The notes under the pieces were generated by a model. That model had not been told where the DNA came from and made no database searches. It saw nothing but the letters and a program-made list of their open reading frames with translations. Below, piece by piece: positions 17,824-27,521 of a DNA stretch of 64,000 nucleotides. Location of the stretch: contig CAZFEK010000010.1 of the NCBI GenBank assembly GCA_964517465.1, positions 24,929 through 88,928 of the forward strand. Reading direction: 5' to 3'. Position 1 is the stretch's first letter; each line of letters opens with the position of its first letter. Both the position numbers and the translations under genes were made by a program. The DNA is from JACPUX01 sp964517465 (GTDB lineage: Bacteria > Pseudomonadota > Gammaproteobacteria > Burkholderiales > Casimicrobiaceae).

Positions 17824-19233
17824 TTAAGCGATTTCCCTGACATCGACAAAACGTCCGGCGATCGCGGCAGCCGCTGCCATCGCCGGGCTGACCAGGTGCG
17901 TTCGGCCACCCGCACCCTGCCGCCCCTCGAAATTGCGATTCGAAGTCGAGGCACAGCGCTCACCCGGCTCCAGGCGATCGTCGTTCATCGCCAGGCACAT
18001 CGAACAGCCGGGCTCGCGCCATTCGAAGCCCGCGGCGCGAAAAACGCGGTCCAAACCCTCGGCTTCCGCTTGCGCTTTAACCAAGCCGGAACCGGGCACC
18101 ACCAGCACCTGGCGCACATTGGCCGCCTTCTGCCGGCCGCGCGCAACGGCCGCGGCGGCGCGCAAATCCTCGATGCGCGAATTGGTGCAAGAACCGATGA
18201 AAACTTTGTCCACTTTGATATCGGTAATCGGCATGTTGGGCGTCAGGCCCATGTAGGCCAGGGCACGCTCCATGGCTTCCCGGCGCACCGGATCGCTCTC
18301 TTTTTTCGGATCGGGCACTTTGCAGGTGATGCTAGACACCATTTCCGGCGAAGTGCCCCAAGTGACCGCAGGTTTGATGCGCGCCCCATCCAATTCGATG
18401 ACCCGGTCGAAAACCGCGTCGGCATCGCTCACCAGGGTGCGCCAATAAGCTTGGGCGCGTTCCGCGTCGGCACCCTTGGGCGCCAGCGGGCGGCCTTGAA
18501 GATAGGCTATGGTGGTGTCGTCCACAGCCACCATGCCGGCCCGGGCACCGCCTTCGATCGCCATGTTGCAAAGCGTCATGCGAGCTTCCACGGAAAGACC
18601 CCGTATGGTGCTGCCCGCAAACTCGATGGCATAGCCGGTGCCGCCAGCAGTGCCGATTTCGCCGATCAGCTTCAAGGCAATGTCTTTGGCGCTGCAGCCG
18701 CGCGGCAAGGCGCCTTCGACGCGCACCAGCATGCGCTTGGCTTTTTTCATCAACAAACACTGCGTGGCCAGCACATGCTCCACCTCGGAGGTGCCGATAC
18801 CAAACGCCAAAGCAGCAAGCGCACCGTGGGTGCTGGTATGCGAATCGCCGCAGACGATGGTCATGCCGGGCAACGTCGCCCCCTGTTCCGGACCGATCAC
18901 GTGCACGATTCCCTGGCCGGGATCGCGAAACGGAAAATAAGCCTTGGCGCCATAGACGCGAATATTCTCGTCCAGGGTTTCGACTTGGACTCGCGATATC
19001 GGGTCGCGAATGCCGTCCTCCCAATCTTTGGTGGGCGTGTTGTGGTCGGCGGTAGCCACCACCGATCCCACTCGCCAGGGCTTGCGGTTAGCCAGTCGCA
19101 GTCCCTCGAAGGCCTGGGGGCTGGTGACTTCGTGCACGTAATGTCGATCGATATAGAGCAGCGCCGTGCCATCCGGCTCGGTGCGCACGATATGGCTGTT
19201 CCAGAGTTTGTCGTAGAGCGTGAGGCCGGGCAT
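17824..19233 (-). CDS. leuC: 3-isopropylmalate dehydratase large subunit
   Basis: LeuC carries the [4Fe-4S] cluster of isopropylmalate isomerase. Cluster ligands are visible in FIGSCTNSRIEDL and EPGCSMCLAMNDD. I start at MPGLTLYDKLWNSHIV, the standard LeuC N-terminus, giving 469 residues; the frame is open further upstream into miaA but that part is unrelated. It heads the leuC - lipoprotein - leuD - leuB series and begins 35 bp after the miaA stop. Confidence 0.97.
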   Translation of the reverse strand: MPGLTLYDKLWNSHIVRTEPDGTALLYIDRHYVHEVTSPQAFEGLRLANRKPWRVGSVVATADHNTPTKDWEDGIRDPISRVQVETLDENIRVYGAKAYFPFRDPGQGIVHVIGPEQGATLPGMTIVCGDSHTSTHGALAALAFGIGTSEVEHVLATQCLLMKKAKRMLVRVEGALPRGCSAKDIALKLIGEIGTAGGTGYAIEFAGSTIRGLSVEARMTLCNMAIEGGARAGMVAVDDTTIAYLQGRPLAPKGADAERAQAYWRTLVSDADAVFDRVIELDGARIKPAVTWGTSPEMVSSITCKVPDPKKESDPVRREAMERALAYMGLTPNMPITDIKVDKVFIGSCTNSRIEDLRAAAAVARGRQKAANVRQVLVVPGSGLVKAQAEAEGLDRVFRAAGFEWREPGCSMCLAMNDDRLEPGERCASTSNRNFEGRQGAGGRTHLVSPAMAAAAAIAGRFVDVREIA

Positions 19234-19268
19234 GTTCGGCGAGCAAAGGCAAGAGCGGAAGTGGCAGA

Positions 19269-20261
19269 TTATGACATAAACCCGCTCGATTGTTGCACTG
19301 CGGAAACCCTTTCCCGCCAGCGCACAAGCCGCTCTTCCAGCGTGGCAATGAGGGTTTCTCCGAACCCGTCGAATCGTTCGCCCGGCGTCGCCCTGAGCCA
19401 AGTAATCTGACGCTTGGCAAGCTGCCGCGTGGCCTCGATGCCTCGCTCGCGCAAAAGGCGCGCGTCGATTTCGCCGGCGAGATACTGCCACGCCTGCCGA
19501 TACCCGACGGCGCGCATCGAAGGCAAGTTGGCATCCAAGGCATAAGCGGCACGTAACCCGCGCAGTTCTTCGACCAGACCGCCCGCCAGCATGGTCTCGA
19601 AACGCCTGGCGATGCGGGCGTGAAGCTCGGCCCGGTCCTGCGGGAGTATCAGCAGAGGCAGAAACTGCAGACCGCCCGCCGCCTTACGTTGACCCTGAAG
19701 CTGGGATAGCGGTTGACCGGCAAGCTCCCAGACTTCCAGTGCGCGCTGAATGCGCTGCCGGTCGCCGGGCGTTATGCGCTTGGCGCTGAGAGGATCGACG
19801 CGCGCCAATTGCGCATGCAGTGCCGGCCAGCCCAGACTTTCGCCCTCTGCCTCCAGGCGCCGGCGTATCGCCGGGTCGGCCGGCGGCAATTGGGAAAGGC
19901 CAGCGCTCAGCGCACGGTAATAGAGCATGGTTCCGCCGGTCACTAGGGGCCAAGCACCGCGTGAAAACACCTCCCGGATCGCCGCCACGGCGTCCTGCGC
20001 GAACCGCGCAGCGGAATAACTTTCGGTCGGAGCGACTAGATCGAGCAAATGATGCCGCACGCGCTTGCGCTCGGCGGCGCTGGGTTTGGCCGTACCGATG
20101 TCCATGCCCCGAAAAACTTGCGCGGAATCCATGCTGACGAGCTCGAGCCCCAAACGTTCGGCCAGCGCCATCGCCGCCTTGCTCTTGCCGCTCGCCGTGG
20201 GGCCGGCAAGCACGGGCACCGGCGGCAACGCGTCTTTGAGGGGAACGGCCTCAGCGCCCAC
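19269..20261 (-). CDS. miaA: tRNA dimethylallyltransferase
   Basis: MiaA transfers a dimethylallyl group to A37 of tRNAs that read UNN codons. The P-loop GPTASGKS is at residues 20-27, followed by the DSAQVFRGMDIGTAKP block and the ITPGDRQRIQRALEV helix. The length is 330 residues. The GTG start lies inside the last codons of mutL, so translation of mutL and miaA is probably coupled; this pairing is widespread. Confidence 0.95.
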   Translation of the reverse strand: MGAEAVPLKDALPPVPVLAGPTASGKSKAAMALAERLGLELVSMDSAQVFRGMDIGTAKPSAAERKRVRHHLLDLVAPTESYSAARFAQDAVAAIREVFSRGAWPLVTGGTMLYYRALSAGLSQLPPADPAIRRRLEAEGESLGWPALHAQLARVDPLSAKRITPGDRQRIQRALEVWELAGQPLSQLQGQRKAAGGLQFLPLLILPQDRAELHARIARRFETMLAGGLVEELRGLRAAYALDANLPSMRAVGYRQAWQYLAGEIDARLLRERGIEATRQLAKRQITWLRATPGERFDGFGETLIATLEERLVRWRERVSAVQQSSGFMS

Positions 20262-22029
20262 GCTGAAAGAGCCGATCGAGTTCGGCGAGGCTGATCTGCC
20301 GCGTCGTGGGCCGGCCGTGGTTGCATGCTCCGGCCCTTTCGGTGGCTTCCATTTCCCGCAACAGCGCGTTCATCTCCGGCAGCGTCAATTGCCGGTGGGC
20401 CCGCACCGCGCCATGGCAGGCCATGTTTGCCAGCAAGGCATCTCGGTGTTCGGCCGCCACGCCACTGGTGCCTAGTTCCGTTAGATCACGCAACAGGGAA
20501 CGCACCAGAGACGGCAGATCCGCCTGGGCGAGCAGCGCGGGGAGCGCTCGCAAGCCGATCATTTGCGGCGAGAGCACCGAAAATTCGAAACCCATTTGGG
20601 CCAGAGCCGCTGCATCCCGCTCCACCACAGCAAGCTCCGCGGCATCGACTTTCAAAGCCAGGGGCACCAAGAGCCGCTGCACCGCGGGCGCCGCATCGGC
20701 CGCCCGCTTTAGGCGCTCGTAAAGAATGCGCTCGTGCGCCGCGTGCATATCCACGAGCACCAGACCTTCGCGGTTCTGCGCCAAAATGTAAATGCCATGA
20801 AGCTGCCCCAGCGCAAAGCCCAGGGGCGCCAAGTCGGCAGCTTCCTCGGCAGGAGTAGTCGAGCGCGCCGCGCCTTCCTCCGGGCCGGGCGCCAATCGAT
20901 CGAGGTAGGCAAGCACGGGCTCGCGCGCCGACAGCGGCATGGTCTGCTGGACGGGAGCCGGCGACGGATCGAGGGCGCGCACCGCCGACACGGCGCGGGG
21001 CGTGGCTGATGCCACAGGCGACACGAGCGACCAACCGGCGAGGGTTTCGCCTCCACGGGCGGCCAGCGCCTTGCCCAAGGCATTGCGTACAAAGCCATAA
21101 ACCGCCCCGCTTTCGCGAAAGCGCACTTCGCTCTTGGTGGGATGCACGTTGACATCGACCGCATGCGCATCGAGCTCGAGAAAGAGCACACAAGCCGGCG
21201 CCCGCTGGCCGTGCGACAGATCGCGTGCGGCCTCGCGCACGGCATGGCCCAGCATGCGATCGCGCACGAATCGTCCGTTGACGTAGAGGTACAAAGGCTC
21301 GCGCAAATGCACGCCGCTGGTGGCGATCCACCCGCGAAGCCGAATTGCCGGCGCGGCCTCTTCGGCGGCGCGGGCGCCCTGAACGAATTCCTCTCCCAGC
21401 AGCGCAGCGAGCCGCTGCTGGGCGGATTGTGCGCGCAGCTCGCGCACTGCGCGCCCGTTGTGGCTGAGCCGGATAGCCAGTTCGGGCCGAACCAGCGCGA
21501 TTCGCTTCACCGCTTCGTCGCAATGCCCCCACTCGGTGGCCTCGGTCTTCAAGAACTTGCGCCGGGCCGGGGTATTGAAATAGAGGTCGCACACCGTGAT
21601 CGTCGTGCCCGGCTGGGCGGATGCCGGCTGCGCAGCGCCGATCCGTCCGCCTTCGGCCTCGATGCGCCAGGCGTGGGGCTCCTCCCGGGTCCTGCTCACC
21701 AGGCTCACGCGCGCCACCGCGGCCATACTCGCCAAAGCTTCGCCGCGAAAACCCAAACTGGCGATGGCGTCGAGATCATCGAGCCCGGCAATTTTGCTGG
21801 TGGCGTGTCGCGCCAAAGCCAGCGCCAGTTCTTCGCGCGGAATGCCGCAGCCGTCGTCGGCGACGCGAATCTCCTTCACCCCGCCCTCGGAAAGATCGAT
21901 GGCGATGTCGGTGGCTCCGGCGTCGAGACTGTTCTCCAGCAGCTCCTTCAAGGCCGCGGCGGGCCGATCGACCACCTCGCCCGCGGCAATTTGGCTGATC
22001 AGCAGATCGGGCAGCGCCCTAATCGGCAT
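20251..22029 (-). CDS. mutL: DNA mismatch repair protein
   Basis: MutL is the GHKL ATPase that links MutS mismatch recognition to downstream repair. The motifs ELLENSLDAGAT, DDGCGIPREEL and LGFRGEALASMAAV are intact in the N-terminal ATPase. The C-terminal dimerisation domain ends with the family hallmark CNHGRPT near the stop. I start at MPIRALPDLLISQIAAGEVVDRP, giving 592 residues. The endonuclease motif DQHAxxERI of other MutL types is replaced by DMHAAHERILYE. It overlaps the amidotransferase gene by 11 bases upstream and miaA by 11 bases downstream. Confidence 0.96.
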   Translation of the reverse strand: MPIRALPDLLISQIAAGEVVDRPAAALKELLENSLDAGATDIAIDLSEGGVKEIRVADDGCGIPREELALALARHATSKIAGLDDLDAIASLGFRGEALASMAAVARVSLVSRTREEPHAWRIEAEGGRIGAAQPASAQPGTTITVCDLYFNTPARRKFLKTEATEWGHCDEAVKRIALVRPELAIRLSHNGRAVRELRAQSAQQRLAALLGEEFVQGARAAEEAAPAIRLRGWIATSGVHLREPLYLYVNGRFVRDRMLGHAVREAARDLSHGQRAPACVLFLELDAHAVDVNVHPTKSEVRFRESGAVYGFVRNALGKALAARGGETLAGWSLVSPVASATPRAVSAVRALDPSPAPVQQTMPLSAREPVLAYLDRLAPGPEEGAARSTTPAEEAADLAPLGFALGQLHGIYILAQNREGLVLVDMHAAHERILYERLKRAADAAPAVQRLLVPLALKVDAAELAVVERDAAALAQMGFEFSVLSPQMIGLRALPALLAQADLPSLVRSLLRDLTELGTSGVAAEHRDALLANMACHGAVRAHRQLTLPEMNALLREMEATERAGACNHGRPTTRQISLAELDRLFQRGR

Positions 22030-22729
22030 GCGACAGACCCAAGATCCACCGGGTGTAGACGCGGTCAGCCGCCGCCGAGAGCCGGGCAATTTTCGCCTCG
22101 AGATCGACTTGCATCACCTCCGGTGTTTGCACTCCGGGGCTGCGCGAATTTGCGATTTCGGAAGCCCCGCTATCACACCAACTGCGAACCATCTCGGCGG
22201 TCATCTCGACGTGGCACTGCATGCCGAGGTGTTTGCCCAGCGCGTAGGCCTGATGGGCGCACAGTTCGGACCAAAGGATCAGTTCTGCGCCGTTGGGGAT
22301 GCCAAAAGTTTCGCCGTGCCAGTGGAAGGATTCGAACTCGCGCAAATCGCCGAACCAGGCGTGACCCTGCGGCGTCGCCGCCACGGTTACTTTGCCCCAG
22401 CCGATTTCTTTGTGCGGAGCGCGCGTCACCCTCGCCCCCAGCGCTTTGGCAAGCAATTGTCCGCCAAGGCAGTGACCGATCACCGGCTTATTGGCCGCCA
22501 CCGCTTCTCGCACCCGCTCGAGAATTTTCGGTATCCAAGGCAAGTCGTCGTTGACGCTCATCGGCCCGCCCATCATGCACAGACCGCTGTAAGCGGCCAG
22601 GCTATCGGGCACCGGGTCGCCGGCATCGATGGCGCGTATTTCCGTGGGGATGCGGTTGCGGGCGAGAAAGGTGGCGAAATACCCCGCCCCTTCCGTGGTA
22701 GAAAAACGGCAAATCAAAACCGGCTTCAT
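22019..22729 (-). CDS. Class I glutamine amidotransferase-like protein (GMP-synthase type)
   Basis: This 236-residue protein has a complete class I glutaminase triad: C87 in GHCLGGQ, and H173 and E175 in QCHVEM. It belongs with the free-standing GATase1 proteins resembling the N-terminal half of GMP synthase; its acceptor substrate is unknown. It lacks a fused synthetase domain. Its stop overlaps the start of mutL. The gap to folE2 upstream is 85 bp. Confidence 0.85.
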   Translation of the reverse strand: MKPVLICRFSTTEGAGYFATFLARNRIPTEIRAIDAGDPVPDSLAAYSGLCMMGGPMSVNDDLPWIPKILERVREAVAANKPVIGHCLGGQLLAKALGARVTRAPHKEIGWGKVTVAATPQGHAWFGDLREFESFHWHGETFGIPNGAELILWSELCAHQAYALGKHLGMQCHVEMTAEMVRSWCDSGASEIANSRSPGVQTPEVMQVDLEAKIARLSAAADRVYTRWILGLSHAD

Positions 22730-22814
22730 GAACGCGATCGAGGAGGCAGTGGCAACGGCGCCATTGTAGGCGAGAAAACCCGCGCGAGGCGCGCATCGGC
22801 TCAGCGCCTTGCGC

Positions 22815-23627
22815 TCAGCGGTGCTTGGGCCCTCGAATCAGGGCATAGGCCGAATGATTGTGTATGGACTCGAAATTCTCGGCCTCGACCACGTAAGCTT
22901 GCACTCGCCGGTCGGCTTCGAGCAAAGCAGAGACGTCGCGGACGGTGTCTTCGACGAATTTGGGGTTGTCATAGGCGCGCTCGGTGACGAACTTTTCGTC
23001 GGCGCGCTTCAGAATGCCGTAAAGCTCGGCCGATGCCTGGCTTTCGACGATGTCGATCAACTCGTCGATCCAGATCGCTTCCGCAGCTTCGACCGTCACC
23101 GTGACATGGGAGCGCTGGTTATGCGCACCATAGGCGGAAATGCGCTTCGAGCAGGGACAAAGGCTGGTGACCGGCACGATCACCTTGAGGCTGCGGGTAA
23201 AGCTCCCGCGGCGCAACTCGCCCACCAGAACGACCTCGTAATCGAGCAGGCTCTCTACGCCCGAAACCGGGGCCGCCTTGTTGCGAAAGAAGGGAAAGCT
23301 GAACTCGATGCGCCCGGCGTGGGATAGGAGGCGCTCGCACATGTCTCGCACCAGTCCTTCCAAGTTGACCACACTCACCGGCTCTTTCCAGAGCTGCAAA
23401 AGCTCGATGAACCGCGACATATGCGTGCCCTTGACGTGCTCGGGCAGTTCGACATACATGTTGCACACCGCAACCGTCGACATGGGCTCGCCTTCACGAT
23501 CCACCACCCGCATGGGGTAGCGAATCGAGCGTATGCCCACGTCGTCGATTGAGAGGTTGCGATGATCGACGCTGCTTTGCACATCGGGGATGGGCAGCGC
23601 TGCCGGGAGATTTTCGCGCAAGTTCAT
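22815..23627 (-). CDS. folE2: GTP cyclohydrolase FolE2 (type IB)
   Basis: FolE2 converts GTP to 7,8-dihydroneopterin triphosphate, the first step to folate, and can work with metals other than zinc. Conserved elements include MYVELPEHVKGTHMSRF, VTSLCPCSKRIS with the catalytic cysteine, and the C-terminal VEAENFESIHNHSAYA. The length is 270 residues. It stands between dxs and the amidotransferase gene in the same direction. No Zur-type operator was recognised in the 57-bp gap upstream. Confidence 0.94.
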   Translation of the reverse strand: MNLRENLPAALPIPDVQSSVDHRNLSIDDVGIRSIRYPMRVVDREGEPMSTVAVCNMYVELPEHVKGTHMSRFIELLQLWKEPVSVVNLEGLVRDMCERLLSHAGRIEFSFPFFRNKAAPVSGVESLLDYEVVLVGELRRGSFTRSLKVIVPVTSLCPCSKRISAYGAHNQRSHVTVTVEAAEAIWIDELIDIVESQASAELYGILKRADEKFVTERAYDNPKFVEDTVRDVSALLEADRRVQAYVVEAENFESIHNHSAYALIRGPKHR

Positions 23628-23684
23628 GAGGCAAGTATAAGCTGGGCCCGGTCTTCGGCCAAATCGCCAGTGCTCTGCGACAAG

Positions 23685-25565
23685 CTATGCCGCCGGCCGG
23701 GCCGCTGCGACCGGCATAAGCAGGTTGCCGAAGCGTTCCCGCACGGAGCGCGCGATGCCCGCCGCATCGAGGCCGCATTGCGATAACAGGAAACCCGGAT
23801 CGCCTTGAGCCAGGAAGCGATCCGGCAGGCCCAGGTGCAATAGGGGAACGGCCATCCCCATTTCGGCAAGGGCTTCGGCCACCGCGCTGCCCGCGCCGCC
23901 CTCGATGGCGTTTTCTTCGACCGTGACCAAGGCTTCATGGGAACGCGCAAGCTCGCGAACCAAATCACGATCGATCGGTTTCACAAAACGCATGTTCGCA
24001 ACCGAAAGATCGAGTTCCTCGCCCACCCGCAAGGCAGGTGCGACCATGCTGCCAAAGGCCAGCAGCGCCAACCGCGAGCCCTTGCGCCGCAATTCACCTT
24101 TACCAATTTGCAAAGCGGCCATTTCACGCACTTCTTTCACCCCCGGACCAACGCCACGCGGGTAGCGCACGGCTGCCGGCGTGCCCAGCCGATGCCCGGT
24201 ATAGAGCATTTGCCGGCATTCATCCTCGTCCGCTGGGGCCATCACCGTCATGTTGGGCAGGCAGCGCAAATACGACAAATCGAAACTGCCGGCATGGGTG
24301 GGCCCGTCTGCGCCCACTAAACCCGCGCGGTCGATCGCGAAGAGCACCGGCAGGTTCTGCAAGACCACGTCGTGGATCAACTGGTCGTAAGCCCGCTGCA
24401 AAAAGGTGGAATAAATCGCCACCACCGGCCGATATCCCTCGCAAGCCAGTCCAGCGGCAAAAGTCACCGCATGCTGCTCGGCAATCCCGACATCGAAATA
24501 ACGCCCTGGAAACCGCTGCGAAAACTCCACCATGCCCGAACCTTCGCGCATGGCCGGCGTAATGCCCACCAGCAGCGGATCTTGATCGGCCATATCGCAT
24601 AACCAGCGGCCGAACACCTCGGTGTAGGTCGGGGCCGCAGGCTTTTGCTGGATGCCCACTTCGGGATCGAAGCGACCCACGCCGTGATAGAGGATGGGGT
24701 CTTCTTCGGCCTTGCGGTACCCATGCCCCTTGCGGGTTACCACGTGCAAAAGCCGCGGCCCGGACAGTTGTCTGAGGTTCTGCAGGGTGGGTACCAGCGC
24801 GGAAAGATCATGCCCGTCAATCGGACCGATGTAATTGAAACCGAACTCTTCGAACAAAGTGCCCGGTAACACCATCCCCTTCATATGCTCTTCGGCCCGT
24901 TTGGCGAAGTCGCGCATGGGCGGCAGCTTGGACAACACCTTTTCCCCGCCGCGGCGAACGCTGTTGTAGAAGCGGCTCGACAAGAGCTTGGCGAGGTAGT
25001 TGTTGAACGCCCCCACCGGCTCGGAAATCGACATGTCGTTGTCGTTGAGGATCACCAGCAAGTTGGCATCCATGGCGCCGGCGTTGTTCAGGGCTTCGAA
25101 GGCCATGCCGGCGCTCATGGCGCCGTCGCCGATCACCGCGACGATAGAGCGTGTGCCGCCCTTGAGCTTTTCCGCCACCGCCATGCCCAGCGCGGCGCTG
25201 ATCGAGGTGCTGGAATGGGCGGTGCCGAACACGTCGTATTCGCTTTCGTCACGGCGCGGAAAACCGGAAAGGCCTCCCCATTGACGCAGGCCCGACATCT
25301 GTTCGCGCCGACCGGTAAGAATTTTGTGCGGGTAGGTCTGATGCCCCACGTCCCAAATCACCCTCTCGCTGGGCGTATCAAAGACGTAGTGCAGGGCGAT
25401 GGTGAGTTCCACGGTGCCCAGGTTGGACGACAAGTGCCCGCCCGTCTTGGCCACCGCGCGCAACATAAAATCGCGCAACTCCTGCGCCAGCGCGGGCAAT
25501 TGCGCGCGATCGAGCCGCCGCAGATCGGCCGGGGTATCGATGGTTTCGAGCAAGGGATAATTCAC
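23685..25565 (-). CDS. dxs: 1-deoxy-D-xylulose-5-phosphate synthase
   Basis: Dxs condenses pyruvate and glyceraldehyde 3-phosphate to DXP, the entry step of the MEP isoprenoid pathway. The thiamine-diphosphate motif begins at GDGAMSAGMAFEALNNAG, and the second domain has the GVGRFDP and DIGIAEQHAV-like (DVGIAEQHAVTFAAG) blocks. I choose a GTG start that overlaps the ispA stop (GTGA), giving 626 residues. There is no clear Shine-Dalgarno, consistent with coupling to ispA. The longer open frame upstream overlaps ispA. Confidence 0.95.
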   Translation of the reverse strand: MNYPLLETIDTPADLRRLDRAQLPALAQELRDFMLRAVAKTGGHLSSNLGTVELTIALHYVFDTPSERVIWDVGHQTYPHKILTGRREQMSGLRQWGGLSGFPRRDESEYDVFGTAHSSTSISAALGMAVAEKLKGGTRSIVAVIGDGAMSAGMAFEALNNAGAMDANLLVILNDNDMSISEPVGAFNNYLAKLLSSRFYNSVRRGGEKVLSKLPPMRDFAKRAEEHMKGMVLPGTLFEEFGFNYIGPIDGHDLSALVPTLQNLRQLSGPRLLHVVTRKGHGYRKAEEDPILYHGVGRFDPEVGIQQKPAAPTYTEVFGRWLCDMADQDPLLVGITPAMREGSGMVEFSQRFPGRYFDVGIAEQHAVTFAAGLACEGYRPVVAIYSTFLQRAYDQLIHDVVLQNLPVLFAIDRAGLVGADGPTHAGSFDLSYLRCLPNMTVMAPADEDECRQMLYTGHRLGTPAAVRYPRGVGPGVKEVREMAALQIGKGELRRKGSRLALLAFGSMVAPALRVGEELDLSVANMRFVKPIDRDLVRELARSHEALVTVEENAIEGGAGSAVAEALAEMGMAVPLLHLGLPDRFLAQGDPGFLLSQCGLDAAGIARSVRERFGNLLMPVAAARPAA

Positions 25566-26467
25566 GATTGGCGCAACACGATGTAATCGGCCAGCTGCGA
25601 CAAGCGCCGGGCGGCATCCCCAAAACCATGGAGCGCCGCATGCGCTTCGGCATGCAATTCCGCAGCACGCGCCTTGGCGGCCGGCAGCCCCAAAGCCGTG
25701 ACGTAGGTGGGCTTGTTGGCTGCCGCATCCTTGCCAGCGGTTTTGCCCAGCGAGGCGGAGGTTCCTTCCGCGTCGAGTATGTCGTCCACCACCTGGAATG
25801 CGAGCCCTATGGCTTTGGCGTAATGGTCCAGGCGCTCGCGCTCGGCGGGGCGCAGCGCCCCCCCGCAGGCCGCACCCATCAACACGGCGGCGCGAATCAG
25901 CGCTCCGGTCTTGTGGACGTGCATCGACTCCAATTCCGCCACGTTGAGCTCCCTCCCCACGCTGGCCAGGTCGATCGCTTGTCCGCCGGCCATGCCGCGC
26001 GAACCGCAAGCGCGGGCGAACAGCGCCATCAACTCGAGGTGCGCTGCAAGCGGCTCGATCTTGGCCTCGGCCACGACCTCGAAGGACAGCGCCTGCAAGG
26101 CGTCACCTGCCAGAAGTGCCGTCGCTTCGTCGAACTGACGGTGGCAGGAGGGCTGACCGCGGCGCAGATCGTCGTCGTCCATGCAGGGGAGGTCGTCATG
26201 GATGAGCGAATAGGCGTGAATCAGCTCCACCGCCGCCGCCGCCGCATCCGCCTGATCGAGCAGGCCCCCGGAAAGTTCGCAGGCGGCGTAGACCAAGAGC
26301 GGGCGCACCCGCTTGCCACCACCAAGCACCGCATAGCGCATCGCCCCATGCAGCCGCAGCGGCTCCACACCCGAAGATGGCAGGACGCGATCGAGCACAC
26401 GCTCGCTGCGCAGGCGGCAATCTTCGGCCCAGGCTGACCAGGTCGAGCCCGACTCAGGACTCATCAT
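25562..26467 (-). CDS. ispA: Polyprenyl (farnesyl/geranylgeranyl) diphosphate synthase
   Basis: IspA makes farnesyl diphosphate from the C5 products of the MEP pathway. The two aspartate-rich motifs are LIHDDLPCMDDDD and QVVDDILD. The length is 301 residues. Two adjacent ATG codons (26467 and 26464) are possible starts, both behind a GGGG tract and both inside the last codons of xseB. The xseB-ispA-dxs order is the classical proteobacterial operon. Confidence 0.95.
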   Translation of the reverse strand: MMSPESGSTWSAWAEDCRLRSERVLDRVLPSSGVEPLRLHGAMRYAVLGGGKRVRPLLVYAACELSGGLLDQADAAAAAVELIHAYSLIHDDLPCMDDDDLRRGQPSCHRQFDEATALLAGDALQALSFEVVAEAKIEPLAAHLELMALFARACGSRGMAGGQAIDLASVGRELNVAELESMHVHKTGALIRAAVLMGAACGGALRPAERERLDHYAKAIGLAFQVVDDILDAEGTSASLGKTAGKDAAANKPTYVTALGLPAAKARAAELHAEAHAALHGFGDAARRLSQLADYIVLRQS

Positions 26468-26711
26468 CTTCCCCGGCCGGTGCTGCCAAATCCTTGAGCA
26501 CCCCGTTCTCCAGGATTTTCACCTTCTGCTGTGCCTGAGCGAGCACGTCTTGGCAGTGGCGCAACAACTCAGCGCCCCTCTGATAAGCCGCAAGCGAGGC
26601 TTCGAGCGGCATCTGCCCCCCTTCCATCGCGGCGACGATGGCTTCGAGTTCGGTGAGCGCCTCCTCGAAACTGGGAGTCGCCGCCGAATTGGCGGGGCTT
26701 ACGAGCGACAT
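26454..26711 (-). CDS. xseB: Exodeoxyribonuclease VII small subunit
   Basis: XseB is the small regulatory subunit that joins XseA to degrade single-stranded DNA. The 85-residue helical protein shows the family pattern FEEALTELEAIVAAMEGGQMPLEASLAAYQRGAELLRHC. I use the ATG at 26711 rather than the TTG two codons earlier. It is the first gene of xseB-ispA-dxs; a promoter candidate lies just upstream. Confidence 0.93.
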   Translation of the reverse strand: MSLVSPANSAATPSFEEALTELEAIVAAMEGGQMPLEASLAAYQRGAELLRHCQDVLAQAQQKVKILENGVLKDLAAPAGEDDES

Positions 26712-26737
26712 GGGCAAGGCAGGGAAAAAAGCGGCTT

Positions 26738-26767
26738 AGATTACCGGAGGAAGCGCCCGCCGGTCAA
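26738..26767 (-). promoter_or_regulatory. Candidate sigma-70 promoter of xseB-ispA-dxs
   Basis: On the minus strand TTGACC (26762-26767) and TAATCT (26738-26743) are 18 bp apart, about 27 bp before the xseB start. Both hexamers match the sigma-70 consensus at four of six positions or better. Assigned by pattern only. Confidence 0.45.
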
Positions 26768-26865
26768 ATTACAGTCTCGGAACAACAACTCGGAACTTTG
26801 TGCCCGCTCTGTTATCCTATGCCCGTAACGCGCACGCGCCCTCACCGGCGCGGCCACCAGCACCC

Positions 26866-27232
26866 GGGGGCGACTTGGCTTCGACAGGGGTTGCGAAGCA
26901 GCGCGGGGCATGCCAAGGCGCCTGTCCTTGTAAAAAACGAGCAATCGCAAATTTAACTGCGAACGACGAAACCTACGCTCTGGCGGCTTAATCCCGCCGG
27001 ACCTCGCACCGGGTGGCGCATGGCCCGGGTGAGCTAAACCCTCACAGCGAGGTCAGTTTCATGCGCTCGTGCCGCACCGGGTTACTTGATGCGGCATTAA
27101 ATCTAGGTGACTGGCCAAACCGCAGCCTGCCCTTCGGCGGCGGAGGGGCGAGAGCCAAATGAAGCGGCTAAGCATGTAGTCCCGACTGTAGAGGACCTTT
27201 GGACGCGGGTTCGATTCCCGCCGCCTCCACCA
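26866..27232 (+). ncRNA. ssrA: tmRNA
   Basis: tmRNA rescues stalled ribosomes and tags the unfinished protein. The 5' GGGGGCG (26866-26872) pairs with CGCCTCC (27222-27228) to form the tRNA-like acceptor stem, ending in A-CCA at 27229-27232. GACTTGGCTTCGACAGGGG near the 5' end and GGGTTCGATTCCCGC (T arm) are diagnostic. The tag frame at 26959-26991 reads ANDETYALAA followed by TAA, with the first alanine supplied by the charged tmRNA. The gene is complete at 367 nt despite serving as the insertion site for the elements that follow. Confidence 0.97.
27201..27232 (+). repeat. Attachment-site copy a (3' end of ssrA)
   Basis: The last 32 nt of ssrA (GGACGCGGGTTCG through CCACCA) recur as degenerate copies at 31501-31532, 36141-36172 and 37719-37750, and as a shorter tail at 58247-58256. 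3' ends of tmRNA genes are established integration targets. The intact copy here would be the junction that restores ssrA. Confidence 0.75.
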
Positions 27233-27238
27233 ATCACT

Positions 27239-27271
27239 AAAATCCCAACCCTTATCGGTTGGGATTTTTTT
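27239..27271 (+). terminator. Intrinsic terminator of ssrA
   Basis: AAATCCCAACC and GGTTGGGATTT form an 11-base-pair stem with a six-base loop, followed by a T-run. It begins 7 bases after the CCA end of tmRNA. Confidence 0.92.
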
Positions 27272-27521
27272 GCCCGAAACGCCAGTGTTGGCGGGGTTTA
27301 GGGCGGCTTCCTCTTGAGCACGGCCCTGCCGAAGTCGTCAGCTTCGGCTCACTTTCCGCCGTTTTTCTCTCTCTGTTCTCCGTTTGTCTCTTGAGCGTTC
27401 ACGAGACCATATCCTTATAAATCAATGGGATGAGATGTGCCGGTTTGAATTGGAATCTGCCCTGGAGAACGGAGAAAAAATATGAAATCGCGTCCGCAAG
27501 GCTTGGCGGTTGTTGGCGCAT

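Noticed and set aside
26873..26905. CTTGGCTTCGACAGGGG in tmRNA as a sixth copy of the 32-nt promoter module
   Set aside because: The first eight bases match, but the CAGCG core is not at the required spacing, and this is the universally conserved 5' part of tmRNA.
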